Assembly: GCA_027943245.1 (NCBI GenBank)
Contig: JANDJZ010000007.1
Span: 292,402 to 356,401, forward strand
Length of the DNA: 64,000 nucleotides
Source of the DNA: Acanthamoeba sp. SK_2022b
Lineage: Eukaryota > Discosea > Longamoebia > Acanthamoebidae
Direction: 5' to 3'
In this document: positions 1 to 13,248 of the stretch, piece by piece
Layout of the letters: each line of letters starts with the position of its first letter
Numbering within the stretch: the first letter of the stretch is position 1
The notes under the pieces: generated by a model
Databases searched by the model: none
Told to the model about the DNA's origin: nothing
What the model saw: only the letters and a program-made list of their open reading frames with translations
Translations under genes and position numbers: made by a program

Positions 1-1277
1 GTCGCACCAGATTCTGATCCAGAGAGCCAAGATCATCAGCACGATCAGGAGCATGCGGGATGGATGGCCTTTGGTCATAGCGGCAGTGAAGAGCAAGGGG
101 CCGAAGTACAGGTACAAGGATTGAGCGACCATTCAGTAGATGGGAGTGTCGATGCTACGGCCCCCGCGTTTGTGTTCTCACAAGATGAGAATCACGAGGA
201 CGGGCTAGTCGCCACGGACGATGATTCGGCACATGAGGCCAAGCGGGCGGAAATGACGAAAACCTTCTTTCAGGCCTTCTTCGACTACCCCACGGTCAAC
301 GCACAGGACTACCAGGTGGCCGTGGATGAGATCGATTTCCTCTACGACAACGTGGTGCCTCTTAGATTCAGGCAGCGCAAGCAAGAGCGGGCCAAGTATC
401 GATTGAACGAGCTACGCGAGGCCCTTCAACGAAGCAGCGATGAAGCGGCAGGCATCCTGCCGCCTCCCCCGCCTACCGGCCATCACCATCATGGAGGAGG
501 CGGTGGTGGGCACGAGGCACCGCCAGCGCCTACGCCCGACAAGTCTCGCAAACGGCGCAAGATAGAGTTCGACAAGAAGGCCTGGACCAAGCGCGAGCGA
601 ACACGTAGCTACTGGCTGGGCATGCGCGGGCCCTTCTTCGTGACTCACTCTGAAGCGTTTCAGAAGCTCGAGAAGCTGGTCGGCCATCCTTTCCCTCATC
701 TCAACGAGCAGTCGTTTCGTGCCGCGTGGGACTGCGAATTGGCTCGACGACAGCAAACGGCGACCTTCCTCCTCTCCAATCCCAAGCCCACGGGCGTGGC
801 CGGTGCCATCAAGTCGTTGATGGGCGGCGGGACGACGATAGGATCGTTGTCTTCTTCTCCGTCCTCCGCCAAGCAGGCCGCGCCCTTCCCCGTCTACGAC
901 ATGTGGCGCGACGTCGACCAGCCCTCCAACCCCAACGCGCCCCACCACTTTGTCCACTTTGTCTTCGACGTGCCGGGCGTGGTGGAGGAACCCAAGTTCA
1001 CCTTCAGCAAGGCCACTCGCAAGTGGCAGCTCGAGGGTGACTGCTCCCCTCTTGCTTCTTCTCGCCCCCTCACGGTGTGCCTGTGTGCTGATGTGAAAGA
1101 GTTGTTGTGCCAGGGACGCGACCAAGCACAGGGGTGGCCTGCGTCACACAACTGCGAGCGACCGGGCGGTTCGTGGCGAAGGGCACGCTGCCCACGAGTG
1201 TCGATGTCAACGCCACCCCCAAGACTTCCTTCGGCAACGGCATCCTGCACATCACCATCGCCGATCATGTTGAATAA
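1..1277 (+). CDS. Hypothetical protein with HSP20-like C-terminal domain (5' possibly incomplete)
   Basis: The reading frame is open from base 1, so the true start may lie outside the window; the first in-window ATG is at 64. The N-terminal part has a conserved-looking helical stretch (FFQAFFDYPTVNAQDYQVAVDEI), a P5/His4/Gly6 low-complexity linker, and a basic KSRKRRK motif that could be a nuclear localisation signal. The C-terminal part from about 890 reads like an HSP20/p23-type beta sandwich (HFVFDVPGVVE, then GNGILHITI). A phase-1 intron at 1037-1158 restores this domain: exon 1 ends WQLE and continues ATGRFVAKG, giving a stop at 1275-1277. Reading through the intron instead would give an unrelated tail. 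The function is not recognised; an alpha-crystallin-like chaperone fold is inference from the C-terminal pattern only. Confidence 0.6.
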
Positions 1278-1702
1278 AGACATTCTTCCCTAGCTATGGA
1301 TCATGTGTGGCTGTCTGACAGCTCCGTCTGTCTGGCTTATGGCTGCGCGATTCCCAGCAAGCAGTGCCGGTAAAACCACTTTTTTGATTTTTCTCTTATT
1401 TTCTCTTTTTGCTCGGTGACTGCAGCGCGAATTTCGCTGCAGCGAAACAAGCAAATTGTGCCCACAACACGTTGGTGGCTGCCTTTTCCCTACATCACAT
1501 TATTGACGGGACCTTGCTGGTGGGCGAAAGTTAAGCTTAGATTAATCGCCCTCTACCAGCCAACGAGGTGAGACGCAGCTTTAGTCTTCTTTCTTGGTGG
1601 CAACTGAAATGATGGAATTTAGATATGGGACATCTTTGAATTGACCACAGAAAACCCCACAACCTGCTCCCCCAGGCAGGCCTCGTACACTTGCAAGCGC
1701 AG
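1278..1702. other. Intergenic region upstream of the USP gene
   Basis: About 425 bp with no convincing ORF. It holds the 3' flank of the HSP20-like gene and the promoter/5'UTR of the deubiquitinase gene. A T-rich stretch (1381-1410) is followed by a small perfect inverted repeat: arms ctgcagcg/cgctgcag at 1420-1427 and 1435-1442 with a 7-nt loop. No tRNA or clear TATA box was found. Confidence 0.5.
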
Positions 1703-4700
1703 ATGAGCGACCAACAGCAGCAAGTCGGGGGTGAGGCAACTGCCCCACCCGCCACCGACCTGCCCAAGGAGGTGGAGCTGGAAACGCAGCCAAGAGAGCC
1801 AACGATGCAAACTGATCCTGCACTAATCATGGACGATGTGAACTTTGAGAAGCGTTACGATGAGATGCAGAAGGAGGTAGAGCGAGGTAATATCTCCCAC
1901 CTTGCCGTGAAACGCGTCCTCATACCAGCCGGCTGATCTGCACTCTCGCAGAGTCCTTCGATCCAACGCCCCATCTCGTTCGCCTGGAGGCCGTGATTGC
2001 GAGTCTATTGGGTGGCAACTGCACACTCAGCCGCGAGCACCAGGCTTTCTTCCTCCACAAGGGCCTTCCCTCAGTCGTGAGGGCACTCACCAGGCGCAGG
2101 CACGTCGTCCTCAGACTTTTTCTTTATATTAGCTTTTCTGCAATAATCATAGTGGCAAGAGATGAGCTCAGATTGGTCTGAATTGTCGTACCTCGCTCAA
2201 CGCGTGTGTGTCGCACAGATTCAAAGACAATGATGACCAGTTCCTGCGCACGAACGAGTTCTTCACACGAGTGCTGGACCTCATCATTGCTCTGATGCCT
2301 AAGGACAACCTCGAGCTGTTGGAAACTCTGAACCGTATCTTTGATGACAACCGTGCCTACTACTATCATCCCTATGAGAAGGAGGCACGTCCGCTTCCTC
2401 TCTGCCTATTTGCGCTTGTGTCTTGCTTGCGCAAGCCCGAGCGACCAACTGCACCGTGTGGTGCCTGATCGATTTCGACCTGAAGCCCTTACTCACTGCT
2501 TTTGCCACAACAATAACGACAGGACCTGCTCTACGCCAGGCTTCAATCCCAAATCGAGGAGAACAAAACCGAGAAGCCCTTGGAGAGCTACGCCGTGCCA
2601 TCGGTACTGCATACGCGCGCCTGTGCTCAAACTAGTGATGTTGAGTCTCCCAACTGACGGTGCCCATCACAAACAACTCTTGCTCGCGTTCCCGTAGAAG
2701 ACCACGCGCGCATCGAGGTTTCTGGTGTACAACATCAACTACTTTGTCAATAAGGGCGGACTCGATGCCATGGTCGCTCGCGTGAACAACACGGAGCCGC
2801 ACCTCTCCGTCCCGCTGATCAAGCTGCACGTCATGGCGTGGAACAAGGTAACGCGTGCAATCCTGCCCTCCTTGCACATTCTCTCGTCGGCGATGTTTTT
2901 CCAATCTAACCGTGTCCTTCGTTGGCCTTCTGGTTGTTGTTCAGATGAGGGAGTTCCTCACCTCTAGCCTGCAGAAGACGTATCTGCCGCAGCTGGAGGT
3001 TATATTCACGATCATGCTGGGATTGGGCGACGAGGAGCTGCGCACCGTCAAGAAGGAAGACGTCGAGGAGATCGTGCGGCACTCCGAGGCCATCATCAGG
3101 GAGTACGCCTACTCCGAGACTTGGGAGAAGACCGAGAAGTTCTGCCTGGCCTTCGCGCTCAAGTGCTTCCGCTCGACAAACCTCGAAAAGCGGTAGGCCA
3201 ACAATCATTCACCGCTTCTACGGCTTACGAGTCACCTGACACTCGTGCGTGTGTGCGTGTGATCATTCGTGTCGGGCAGGCTGCACGGTTTGTCCTATGT
3301 GGAGGAGGCCATTTCGATGACGCAGAGAAGAAAGTACCAGCAGTGGGACGACGGCATGTCCTACCACACCTCCTACAACCCCACGTACAGAGCGCCACAG
3401 GCGGCCAGGTGGATGGACAGCAAGTACTTGCTGGGGTGGATCCAGGAGAACCAAATCATCGAGCGTCTCTTCCAGTCCAAGCTGTCGGACATGCACCCCG
3501 AGCTGATCAAGCGATCCAAGAATCTGCTCAAGTTCATGGCCAGCGAGAAGTTCCTAAATCAGGTATGCGCTTCTCTTTGAGCAAGCGCACGCCATCTGTG
3601 GTGCGTGAGACTCAGCGCGTTGTGTGCGTAACTCCTTTCAATGGACAGACACACTTGGACATGATGTGGAAGGCTACCGCCACGCAGCACGCCGAACCGG
3701 CCGTCTACGAAGTGCTGGGCGCCATCTCGAGCAATCTCTCGCCCGAGCACCAGAACTATCTGCTCCAACTGATCCACTCGATTCCGTTTGCCGAGTATTC
3801 CCCGCGCACGATCAACCTCATTGCACAGTTCCAAACCACCTACAGCTCCTATCCCTCTTCCACCGAAATCAAGGTCAACACCCTTTGCCCCTTCCCACTT
3901 TGGTTTCTTACTCACCACGTTGTGGCTACAGCTGCGCACTATGAATCTCCTCTGGCAAATCGTGCAAGACGATTCCAAGGTGGACCAGGCCATCGCGGAC
4001 GCGGCCCTGAGCCAGCTGTGTAAAGTCCTCACTGCGTACAACCTGCGAATCCACCGCAACATGCTCATCCAGACGTTCTGCGACCACATCCGCAACCGGG
4101 TGTCCGTGCACCAGTCCATCGTGCTGCTCCAGAAAGTGCTCCGTACGTATCCTCGTCTCCTCCCTTGCTTTTCATAAGATGAACGACGTGGCACACGAGC
4201 GATGCTCACAACGGTGGGCGCCGGTGGTGCAGAGGAGCATTACCACGACGACAGGGAGATGAGGGCCATCAAGGGCACCGAGAATTCGCGCCAGAAGGTT
4301 GTCAACGAGCTGAAGACGGAGCTGGGCCTCGTCGACCTGCTCTTCCGCGAGCTGGCCCTCTACAAGCAGGCCTGCGTTCGTCGCCGGGCCGAGATCCTGT
4401 CTGCCGCTGCCGAAGCAGGCGATGATCGTCTGGCCGACGTGGACTGGAACAACGTGGCGCTGGAGGGACGCTATCCGCACCTGAAGCAGGTGTCGACGCG
4501 GCTGGACTTTATCCGCTTTGTGTTTGACCACTCCATCGCTCGCCTGACCAAGGACCGGGCCGACATCATGTGGGAGTCTCTGGTCCTCAACTGCATGTCG
4601 CGCGAGGAGGTGGAGACGACTCTGGGCTGGTTCTACCGGTAACTCACGCTCCTCCCCCCTCCCCTCCGCCATCCGGCAGGCGCTGTGCTGTCTCCTTACG

Positions 4701-7267
4701 AAGCTTCGCCATTGACTTGACTATGCTGAACCAATGCACACAGGATTTGCTCGAGCTTCTCGAAGCAGAATTCCAACACCATCACGGGCGTGATGGTCGA
4801 CAACTTCTTCGAGCACAGGCTGTGCAAGCTGGACGTGGCCTCGCTCTCCGGGATGGGATTCGACTGCTTGCGTCGCTACTTCTGCTGCCTCAACTCGCAG
4901 AACAGGAGCCTCAGGTTTCCTCCTCTTCCTCTCCTCCTCCCTCCTGCTAGTCATTGCATCTTTATCAGAACGCGGCGCTCACTTAATTTCAGGATGGAGG
5001 GTCCCATCGACGACTTCCTGGTGCTGCAGTTCAATGGCCTGCTGGGTCTGGACCAGCTGTGGAACGTCGCGCTAAACTCCACGGTTGAGGTGGTGTTCAA
5101 GGAGTCCATGACCCTGCTCGTGGCCCTCTACCAGAAGGCATGTCCTTCTCCCACCGCCGTCTTCGGTGGACCTTGGGGCTCTGACATGATCTTAACTCCG
5201 CCCCTCCCTCCCACTCCCAGGTCGATGACATCAGACAGTTCAACGCTGTGCGCAAGTCGTTCGTGGATCGATGCATGGAGCGTCTGCAGCTGGCCCACCA
5301 GCAGATCACTCTGCAGGAGAACGTGGCCAACGCGCAGAACCAAGTCGACCGGCTCATCTTCATGCTTAAGGTACGCTCCTCCTTAACCCGCCTGTTCGTT
5401 TTATAATATTTTTGAAATAGTTTTCTTTCATTCCCTAAACATTTAATTCACAAACGACCTAATCTCGTGTCCCACTTCAGAATTTCCTCCAAGAGAGCAA
5501 GGCGAGGGACGAAAAGAAGAAGAAGGAAGGCGGCCCTGCCCCCGCAGTGGTGGGTCCCCTGCCCAAGCTCGAGTCCGTCGTCGCGTCTCCTCCCAAGAAC
5601 GTGCCTCAAGTGCGCAAGGTACCTACCTACTCGCGTCCCCAACCCACCCAAGGCCTTTGGTCCCACGCCCAACCAACTCATTCTCTCGGCGGTGTTGGTG
5701 TGTTGGTCATTAGGGCCGAGAGCAGGACGTTGCCTTCCTGCAGGAGTTGATTCCCGGGCTCTCCACCTTCGCCGCTATCCTGGCGATGGAAAAGTACAAC
5801 TACAACATGGTGCTGTCCCTCCTCGCACGATCCAATTTGGCGGCTCGCGCTCACCTTTGTTCACCGAACGCAGGACATGGCCCTGTCCGCGTTGATGGAG
5901 GACAGTACCAAGGACAAGCTCATGGCCGAGGCCGCCAAGGTGAAACTGCTCCCCTCTCCTCACCGTGTCCCCCATTGGCTGGAGGCTGACCGTTTGGGTC
6001 TTGGGCCTGCGCAGTACGAGACAGACGCGGCGCAGGCGGAGGAGGTCGAGGCGCAGAGTGCGGCAGCGGCGGAGGCCGAGGAGGAGATCGCGCCCAGCAA
6101 GTTCCTGTTCGACAACCAGGCCTACTTTGACCTGCTGTTCGAGCTCCTCAACCACGACAACGTCGACCGCGACCGCGTATGGGAGATCCTCATGGAGCTC
6201 CCCACCAACCCGATCATCGAGCAGACGCTCAAGACCCTGCGGTCGCCCAACTGGGACGAGCTCATCAACGCGCGCTCACTCTACAAGATGCTGTACTGCC
6301 TCCAGATCATCGATCGCCTTATGTCCTACGGCGAGAAGGACACCGTACTACCGCACTCTTCACACGCATTTGCCCAGTCGTGGCCCGAAACTCACGCGTG
6401 GATTTGATTTGTTTGCTGGATTGCGCAGGAGGCGCAGACCAAGGAGAAGTACGAGTGGTGCAAGCGCTTCTTCTATTGCGACGGGTTCCACCACATCCTC
6501 AACCTGGTCCTGCACGACGACTTCCTCGCAAGGAACCAGGGCAGCCGGGCCTTCAAGAGCTGCCTCCGGCTGCTGCTGAAGATCATCCACTTCTTCATTC
6601 AAGGCACGCACGCACGCACGCATGCACACGCGTGTCGCGACGAACGTTCCTCTGATGTTGATGTGACGTGCCATCCACCACAGGAGGACTGGCCGACCTG
6701 CCGCCCATGCTGCCCGAGTCTGCGCCGGCGGACAATGGCCAGGAGAAGAAGGGCAGGCAGGCGCTGTCGCTGAGCACGAACACCGGGCGCGCGCTGATCG
6801 AGACCATCGACTTCCCCAACTTCCTGGGCACGATGGTGGCGATCATACTCGACACGTGCAAGGGCTACCCGCCCCACAACGACGACGTGCAGATCGTGGA
6901 CTACGCCATGCAGCTGCTGATCAACTCCATCGTCTCCAAGCCGGCCCACCTCAAGGACTTTTACGAGTACGGCAAGGCGCAGCAGGCCAAGGGCGGCATC
7001 ACCATCACCCTCCCCGAGGGCAGCGGTGCGCCGGCGGAGATGACGCCCATCGAGGACTTCATCGTCAACGTCACCCTGGCTCACTACGAGCAGAAGGTCC
7101 GCAAGGCCGCCTCGGCCAACTTCCACCTCCTCTGCTCCCAGTAGTACGTCGTCACCTCCCGCCTCCCCCCTCGTGCGCTTTGCTTGCGGGCTCGCACTGA
7201 TCACCGTCCAATGTGGTGTGTGTTGTGTGTGTGTTGTGTGTGTTGTTGTGTGTGTGTTGTGTGTGTG

Positions 7268-7339
<72 letters not shown>

Positions 7340-9267
7340 CGCAGCCTTGACGAGTACGCGGTGGCCGAGGGGCTGGTGCCTCCGCAGCGCTTCTTCCTCG
7401 ACCTGTTGCTGCGCCACATCCCGCCCGAGGGCTCGATCAACTCCACGTGCGATCAGTTCTTCGACCTGCTGAGCCTGCTCATCGAGAGGTACTTCAAGGA
7501 GCACCCCAACGGCGCCGAGGTGTTCTCCAAGTTCGAGGGCCTCTTCTACTCGACCATCGACCGCATCAAGAACCACCCCGTCCAGGAGGTAAAACACCTC
7601 CTCCCCGTGCGACCACCGCACGCACTCTGATCGGCTGCTGATCGATTGCTTCTTGTTGCCAACGTTTGATGATACAGGAGACTCGAGATGGCCCGCCCGA
7701 TCAGCTGCTGATCGGCTTCTTCAACATTGTGAGGACCCTCATTCGCGAAAACTCGGCCATCAAGAGGAAGGTCGCCGCCAAGGAAGGGTACGCGTCAGCA
7801 GCAGCAGCAGCAACAGCGATGGTGAGGACCTCGACAGTCAGTGACCGAGGTTGCCTGGTGTGTTTGTACTAGGCTGAACATGATCGACGAGCTGTGGAAT
7901 CGCTGCCTGTTCCCGCCACCCCCGACGTTCTCGTCGCGCAACGCCATGAGCGTCAAGTGGAAGGAGGAGAACAAGTGCAAGACGTCTCAGACCAGGGAGA
8001 GGTGCGGCTTCCCTTCCTTTCCATGTATCTGTCGAGCCTGGCGACCTGCTGACAACCGCGGTTGGCCGTCTCGTCCTCCCAGCTGCTTCAAGCTTTTGGC
8101 TGAGCTCGCCAGGGACTCGCCCGAGAATCTTCACGAGATCCTGCAGCTCATCGTGCCCAACCACACCAAAGGCAAGCCTCCCTCCCTCCCTCTTCCATGA
8201 AGCCATTCCCCCTACGATTTGGGCCAATGGCAGGCCGGCGGGACGATTGTCTCTGACCTCTCTCCTTTGCCTTGACTGGGCCGTCTCTCTGGCGCGGTTT
8301 ACAGAGCTGGACCTCACGACCTGGGAGCGGCCCTCGGGCAAGAACTTGTCGGGCTTCGTCGGCCTGCGCAACCCCGGCTGCATCTGCTACATGAACTCGC
8401 TGCTCCAGCAGATCTACATGACCCCCACGCTGCGCTACGGCCTGCTCTCCTCCAAGGTCACCTCGACGGAGGCGGCCGAGAACGTGCTGTTGCATTTGAA
8501 GAACATGTTCTGCCACCTGCAGCACAGCGAGAAGCAGTTCTACGACCCGAGCGAGACCTTCTGCAAGGCCTTCAAGGACAGGTACCAATCCACACAGCGC
8601 ACACCTTGCCGTTCTCCCGCTTACATTGCTTTTCCTTCTTCTTTTCTCTTTCTTCTTTTCTGTCTCTTTTGCTTTGGTTGTTGTGTTCCAGGGGCGGCAA
8701 CCCGATCGACCTACACATGCAGCAGGACGCGGAGGAGTTCCTGCGTCTCCTTTGCGAGCGGCTCGAGGAGCACCTCAAGGGCACAGAATACGTACGCCCG
8801 AGATGCCTACTCGCCTGACCGTGGAGATGCCACTCGGCTGACGTCTTTCTTTCTTTCTCTCTCTCTCTCTCCCTCCCCGACTCGTGCAGGAGAAACTGCT
8901 GAACAACTTCACCGGCGCCGAGTCGCAGATTCTTCAGTGCCCCAACAACCCCTCCCACTTCTCGGAGAGGGAGGACCCCATCTCCGTCATCTCCATCGAG
9001 ATCAAGGTTCGTGACGACGACGCGTGCGCAGATGAGTGGGGCGTGCTGAGGTGATCTCACCCCCATCCAACGCATCAGGGCAAGGCGAACTTGCAGGAGG
9101 CTCTGTCGTACTACGTGCAGGGCGAACAGGTCGAGTGGAAGTGCGAGCAGTGCGGCAAGGTGGTGGAGGCTGCCCTCAAGAGGCTCTCGCTCAAGAAGCT
9201 TCCCAACACGCTCATCATCCACTTGAAGCGCTTCGACTTCAACTATGAGACCATGCTCAGGTACTCG

Positions 9268-9336
<69 letters not shown>

Positions 9337-10033
9337 CAGACGTGTGTAAGCAAAACCAAGAGTTAACTGACGCGACCGCAGGGCCAAGCTGTCGAATCTG
9401 TTCGAGTTCCCCATGGACTTGGACATGGAGCCCTACACGACGGAGGGCATCGCCAGGGCCGAAGCGAGGAAGAAGCGAGAGGACGACCGGAGCGGAGGCG
9501 AGCAGGCCGAGACGCAAGAAGGCACTCTCTTCGCTCCGGCTGTCGGCGCGCTCTGTGTGTGTGCCCCTGGCTGACCCTGGAGCCAACGCGTGTCCCTCAT
9601 GCGTGCAGAGTTCAACCCCAGTAACTCGTTCAACGACTCCCTGGAGCTCTCGCGTCCTCACGACTACTACCAGTACGAGCTCGTGGGCGTGCTCGTCCAC
9701 TCGGGTAAAGCGACGACCATCACCGCCCATGTTTGGGACCACCTGCTGTGAATGACATGGCTGATGGGGTGTGACGTGGCGCTGTGTAGGCACGGCGGAG
9801 GCTGGCCATTACTATTCGTATATCAAGGAGCGGACGTCGGGCGGAGGCAAGTGGTATCTCTTCGACGACAAGCACGTCGCGCCGTGGGACCTCAAGGACC
9901 TGCGCGAGGAGTGCTTTGGCGGCGAGCAGGTGTCGACCTCGTACAACACGTCCTACTTCACCTCCAAGCAGCCCAAGCTCAAGAACGCCTACATGCTCTT
10001 CTACCAGCGAAAGAACCCCGAGCCTGGTTTGAT

Positions 10034-10099
<66 letters not shown>

Positions 10100-11799
10100 C
10101 ATCACCACCACACACACACAAGGGTGCCATGACTCATTGTTCTGCGTGTCACGCGCATCGACGTGTGAGCAGAGGAGTTCCCGATCCCCGATGAGCTGAA
10201 GGTCCACTACAAGGACGAGGCCAACGCCAAGATCTTCGAGCTCGGCCCGAGCAGCGCCGGCAACAGCGTCGTCACCGCCAAGGAGGAGGGCGAGGAGGGC
10301 AAGGGCAAGGAGAAGGCCGCCGTCGACGAGGCCGCGCACGTCTCGAAGGAGGCCTCCGGCAACGACGGCGCGCAGTTCCTCTCTCCGACGACCGTGTCGC
10401 GTCCGGTGCCCAAGTCGCCCTCGATCTACTCCCTCTCGTCGGCGTCGTCGTCGACCCTGTCGCCCTCGCCCTCGCTCTACTCCCTCTCGTCGGCCACCGG
10501 CTCCGGCTCGGCCTCCGACCTCAAGCGGTCGCCCTCGCTGTGCTTCGACCTCTCGCGCTTCGGCGAGAAGGACCTCGACTCTGTCTTTGCCCGCATCATC
10601 CCCGACGAGGTCCTCCAGAGCGTGTGGGAGGAGAACCACAAGGTCGTCAGGTACAGCGCCCCCCCCCTCCTCCAACTCCTTCGTGGTGGCCCACCCCTCC
10701 CGTCGCCTTGAAGCCCGGCATTTACTGACGCTGCGCCCTTGGCGCCGTCGTTGTTTTTGACGACAACAGGGACAGGCAGCTGTTCGATCGGGAATACCTC
10801 GAGTTCGTCCGCGACATTCTCTCCCTCGTCACCGTGCTGCCCGTGACCGGTACCCGCTCGCTTCCAGCGACGGCGCAGCCTCCCCTCCCCTCCACTTTCT
10901 CACTCCCCTCTGACGCCGTGGCGTGTGGGTCCCGCAGACTTCACCGAGCCCTCGGACGACGACCCGTCGTTCCGCGTGGTCAAGATGGCAACCTTCTTCG
11001 CGCTGGACACGCTCGTGCGCGCACGCGAGGAGAAGCTCTACGTATCCTTCATGAAGATCCTCAAGACCCTCTTCGCGCAGCACGTGCCCGTGCGTGCCCC
11101 GCCCGGGCTTTCTTTTTTCCCTCTCTTTCTCCGGTCTCGCGCTAGTCTCACGATGTTGTTGACGATGGCGTGATTGTGTAAAACTACTACTGCTACTGCT
11201 ACGACTACAGGCCTGCCGTTGGCTGCTGGTGGGTCTGATGGACCAGTACAAGAAGTGGTATCGCTACCACATTCTCGACTGCCAGGACCAGTACGTGCGC
11301 GAGGGCTTCGCCGAGCTGCTGGTCGTCCTCCTCAAGACCGTGGCCGTCCGCGAATACGACGTCATGGCCAAGGAGAGGTGCGCCCACCCTCCCCCTCTCC
11401 CCTTCATGTGAAACGCGTCTGCAGTCTCGCGCATATCTGACGTCAGACCTGCTCCATTAGGCAAGAGCGCGCGGCGCAGCTCGAGGTGTCTGGATTCCCC
11501 GCGCCCGAAGCCGAGCCCCAGTACACGTACATCTCACAGACGCTCAATGTCCGGTTCATGGAGTATCACATCTCCATGGTATGCCCCCACCGTCACGCCC
11601 TCCCCCGCACACATATCGCCGTTGTCGTAACCCTCCGATTCACGTGCGTTTGTATGTGTTGTGTGCGTACAGAGCGAAGCGACGCGTCCCGCGTGGCGAC
11701 GCTTCCATCAGTACTTCTGGCTCATCAAGGAGTACGCCCACGCCGGACACGAGGAGGTACCCGACGACCCCTTCGCCCCTCCCCTTAGCTACCGCCGCG

Positions 11800-11865
<66 letters not shown>

Positions 11866-13248
11866 AGTGCTCTCGCTAATACGCGCATTCGTCGGCAGCG
11901 CATGTACCTGGTGGGCAGGGGCATGATCGGCATCCTCGTCGACTACTACATGGGCGAGTACTCGCCGTACAGGAAGGGGCAGTCGCGAGTCAAGATCGGC
12001 GACAAGGCCGTCTCCTCCGACCTCACCACCTTCATGGCACGTCTGCCGTCCTTCAGCCGCACGACCACGGCGCCTCGACTCACTCCATTTTTTGTTTTAT
12101 TTTCTAATTATTTATTATTTATTTTGCTTTCGACAAAAAACAGGAGGCGCTGGCTGCGTGCGTGCGCGGCACGGTCACGGAGGGCTACCGGGCAACGGGC
12201 AGCAGGCCCGAGACTTGCTTCCCCGAGGACGACGAACTCGCCCTGCCGACCCCTCGCTGTCTCGCCCTCCTGTTGAACAGGGCACGTCTCCCTCTTCTCT
12301 CTTCTCTCTCTCTCTCTCTCTCTCTTGCTCCCGCTCGCTACCGTGTCTGGCCCCTTTGTGTTCCACGCCTGGCCGCTCATCATTGCCAAATGGTGTGTGC
12401 AGGAGTTCTACGTGAGCTTGTTGAAGCAGGGCTACAACGTCAACACCAATCTGATCATCAACGCGCACCTCTCGTGGGAAGACGAGGACCGCTCCTACTG
12501 GGTCATGGACATCATCGCCACGCACATCGCTCGCGTCGGCGCCGACCAGACCGACCACTTCATGCGTGCCCTCTACGGCATGATCTCCATCAGGGACTCC
12601 CTCCAGCAATGGAGGATCCGACTGCTCCTCGGCATCAAGGGTATGCACGCGCTCGTGTGTGCCCCCCGTGTGCGTGCAGTGTGTGCGTTTGCGTGAGTGG
12701 TGTGCTGACGTGTGAATGTCAGCTGGTGGACTGTTGGACCCGGCCAACAAGAGGAACGGCCTGTTCATGATCGCGGTGGCCCAGCTCTTGCTCAACGTCA
12801 TTCACACCATCCCCCTCGCCGCCACCTTCTTGTACAGAACCAGGGGTACGCCTGCCCCCCCCCTCCCACTTCCCTCCCTCGCCACAGACCAGTTTGCTCC
12901 CTTCGCTTTCGCTTTTGCTTCGTTTTTGACTGGAGCCCCCCCCCCGTCCGTTCAGACGATTGGAAGTGGCTGGAGCACTTTTTGTCGGAACCCGCCGCCG
13001 ACTTCGGCCAGTACGAAGCCCTCAAGCCGCAGAAGGTGCGCCAACCCTTCCACCGCCTCGGCGGGTTGACGGCTGGCGGGTTGTCTCTGCTCGCATGCTG
13101 CTAACGGTGCGTGTTCGTTTAGGAGATGGCGGAGCTCGGGGCGAGGCTGGGCCTGTTCCTTGCGGGCGAGGATCCCGAAGCCGTCCTCCAGGAGTGGAAC
13201 GAGGCCTTGGACGACATCCCGAGAAAGGACTGCTTCGTCAGCGAGTAG
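1703..13248 (+). CDS. Giant ubiquitin-specific protease, USP9X/USP24/USP34 (fat facets) type
   Basis: A C19 cysteine protease that removes ubiquitin from substrates. The start is ATG 1703 (MSDQQQQ) and the stop TAG 13246-13248. Roughly 35-40 exons encode an estimated 2,500-2,800 residues, the size of USP9X/USP24. The first ~6.5 kb encode helical repeat-like sequence resembling the USP34 N-terminus (TNLEKRLHGLSYVEEAI, then WIQENQIIERLF). The catalytic core starts near 8310. The Cys box is GLRNPGCICYMNSLLQQ with the nucleophile codon at 8385-8387, QQDAEEF follows near 8720, a WKCEQCGK zinc-knuckle half is near 9140, and the His box AGHYYSYI has its His at 9807-9809, followed by KWYLFDD. The C-terminal ~3 kb is helical and ends KDCFVSE. 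The residue pair before the catalytic Cys is Cys-Ile, where most USPs have Asn-Thr or Ala-Thr. Introns at 7213, 9269, 10037 and 11801 carry long TG/CA tracts. Internal splice sites were only partly resolved. Confidence 0.9.
7213..7338 (+). repeat. (TG)n microsatellite in USP intron
   Basis: An interrupted then pure TG tract that runs directly into the 3' splice site (gcgcag) before the exon starting SLDEYAVAEG. Confidence 0.95.
9269..9332 (+). repeat. (CA)n microsatellite in USP intron
   Basis: About 32 CA units starting a few bases after the 5' splice site that follows the exon ending FNYETMLR. Confidence 0.95.
10037..10098 (+). repeat. (CA)n microsatellite in USP intron
   Basis: About 31 CA units, then a degenerate CA stretch to about 10120, in the intron after the His-box exon (ends near NPE). 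Confidence 0.95.
11801..11865 (+). repeat. (TG)n(AG)n compound microsatellite in USP intron
   Basis: A TG tract of about 40 bp switches directly to an AG tract of about 24 bp, upstream of the acceptor before the exon starting RMYLVGRG. Confidence 0.95.

Noticed and set aside
481..540. His4 and Gly6 runs in the first gene, resembling a tag or vector sequence
   Set aside because: The run lies inside a native-looking Pro/Gly/His linker with no vector sequence around it.
412..1125. Minus-strand ORF of 237 codons opposite the first gene
   Set aside because: Shadow of the GC-rich plus-strand exon; composition is Arg/Gly/His-rich without conserved pattern.
1420..1442. Small inverted repeat as a terminator or operator
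   Set aside because: Only 8-bp arms with a 7-nt loop; expected fairly often in this much sequence, so no function was claimed.
7184..7630. ORFs rich in Val-Cys or Thr-His repeats (also at 8572-9426, 10001-10675, 16921-17586, 56586-57578, 57227-57883)
   Set aside because: They are translations of TG/CA microsatellites inside introns; the real exons splice around them.
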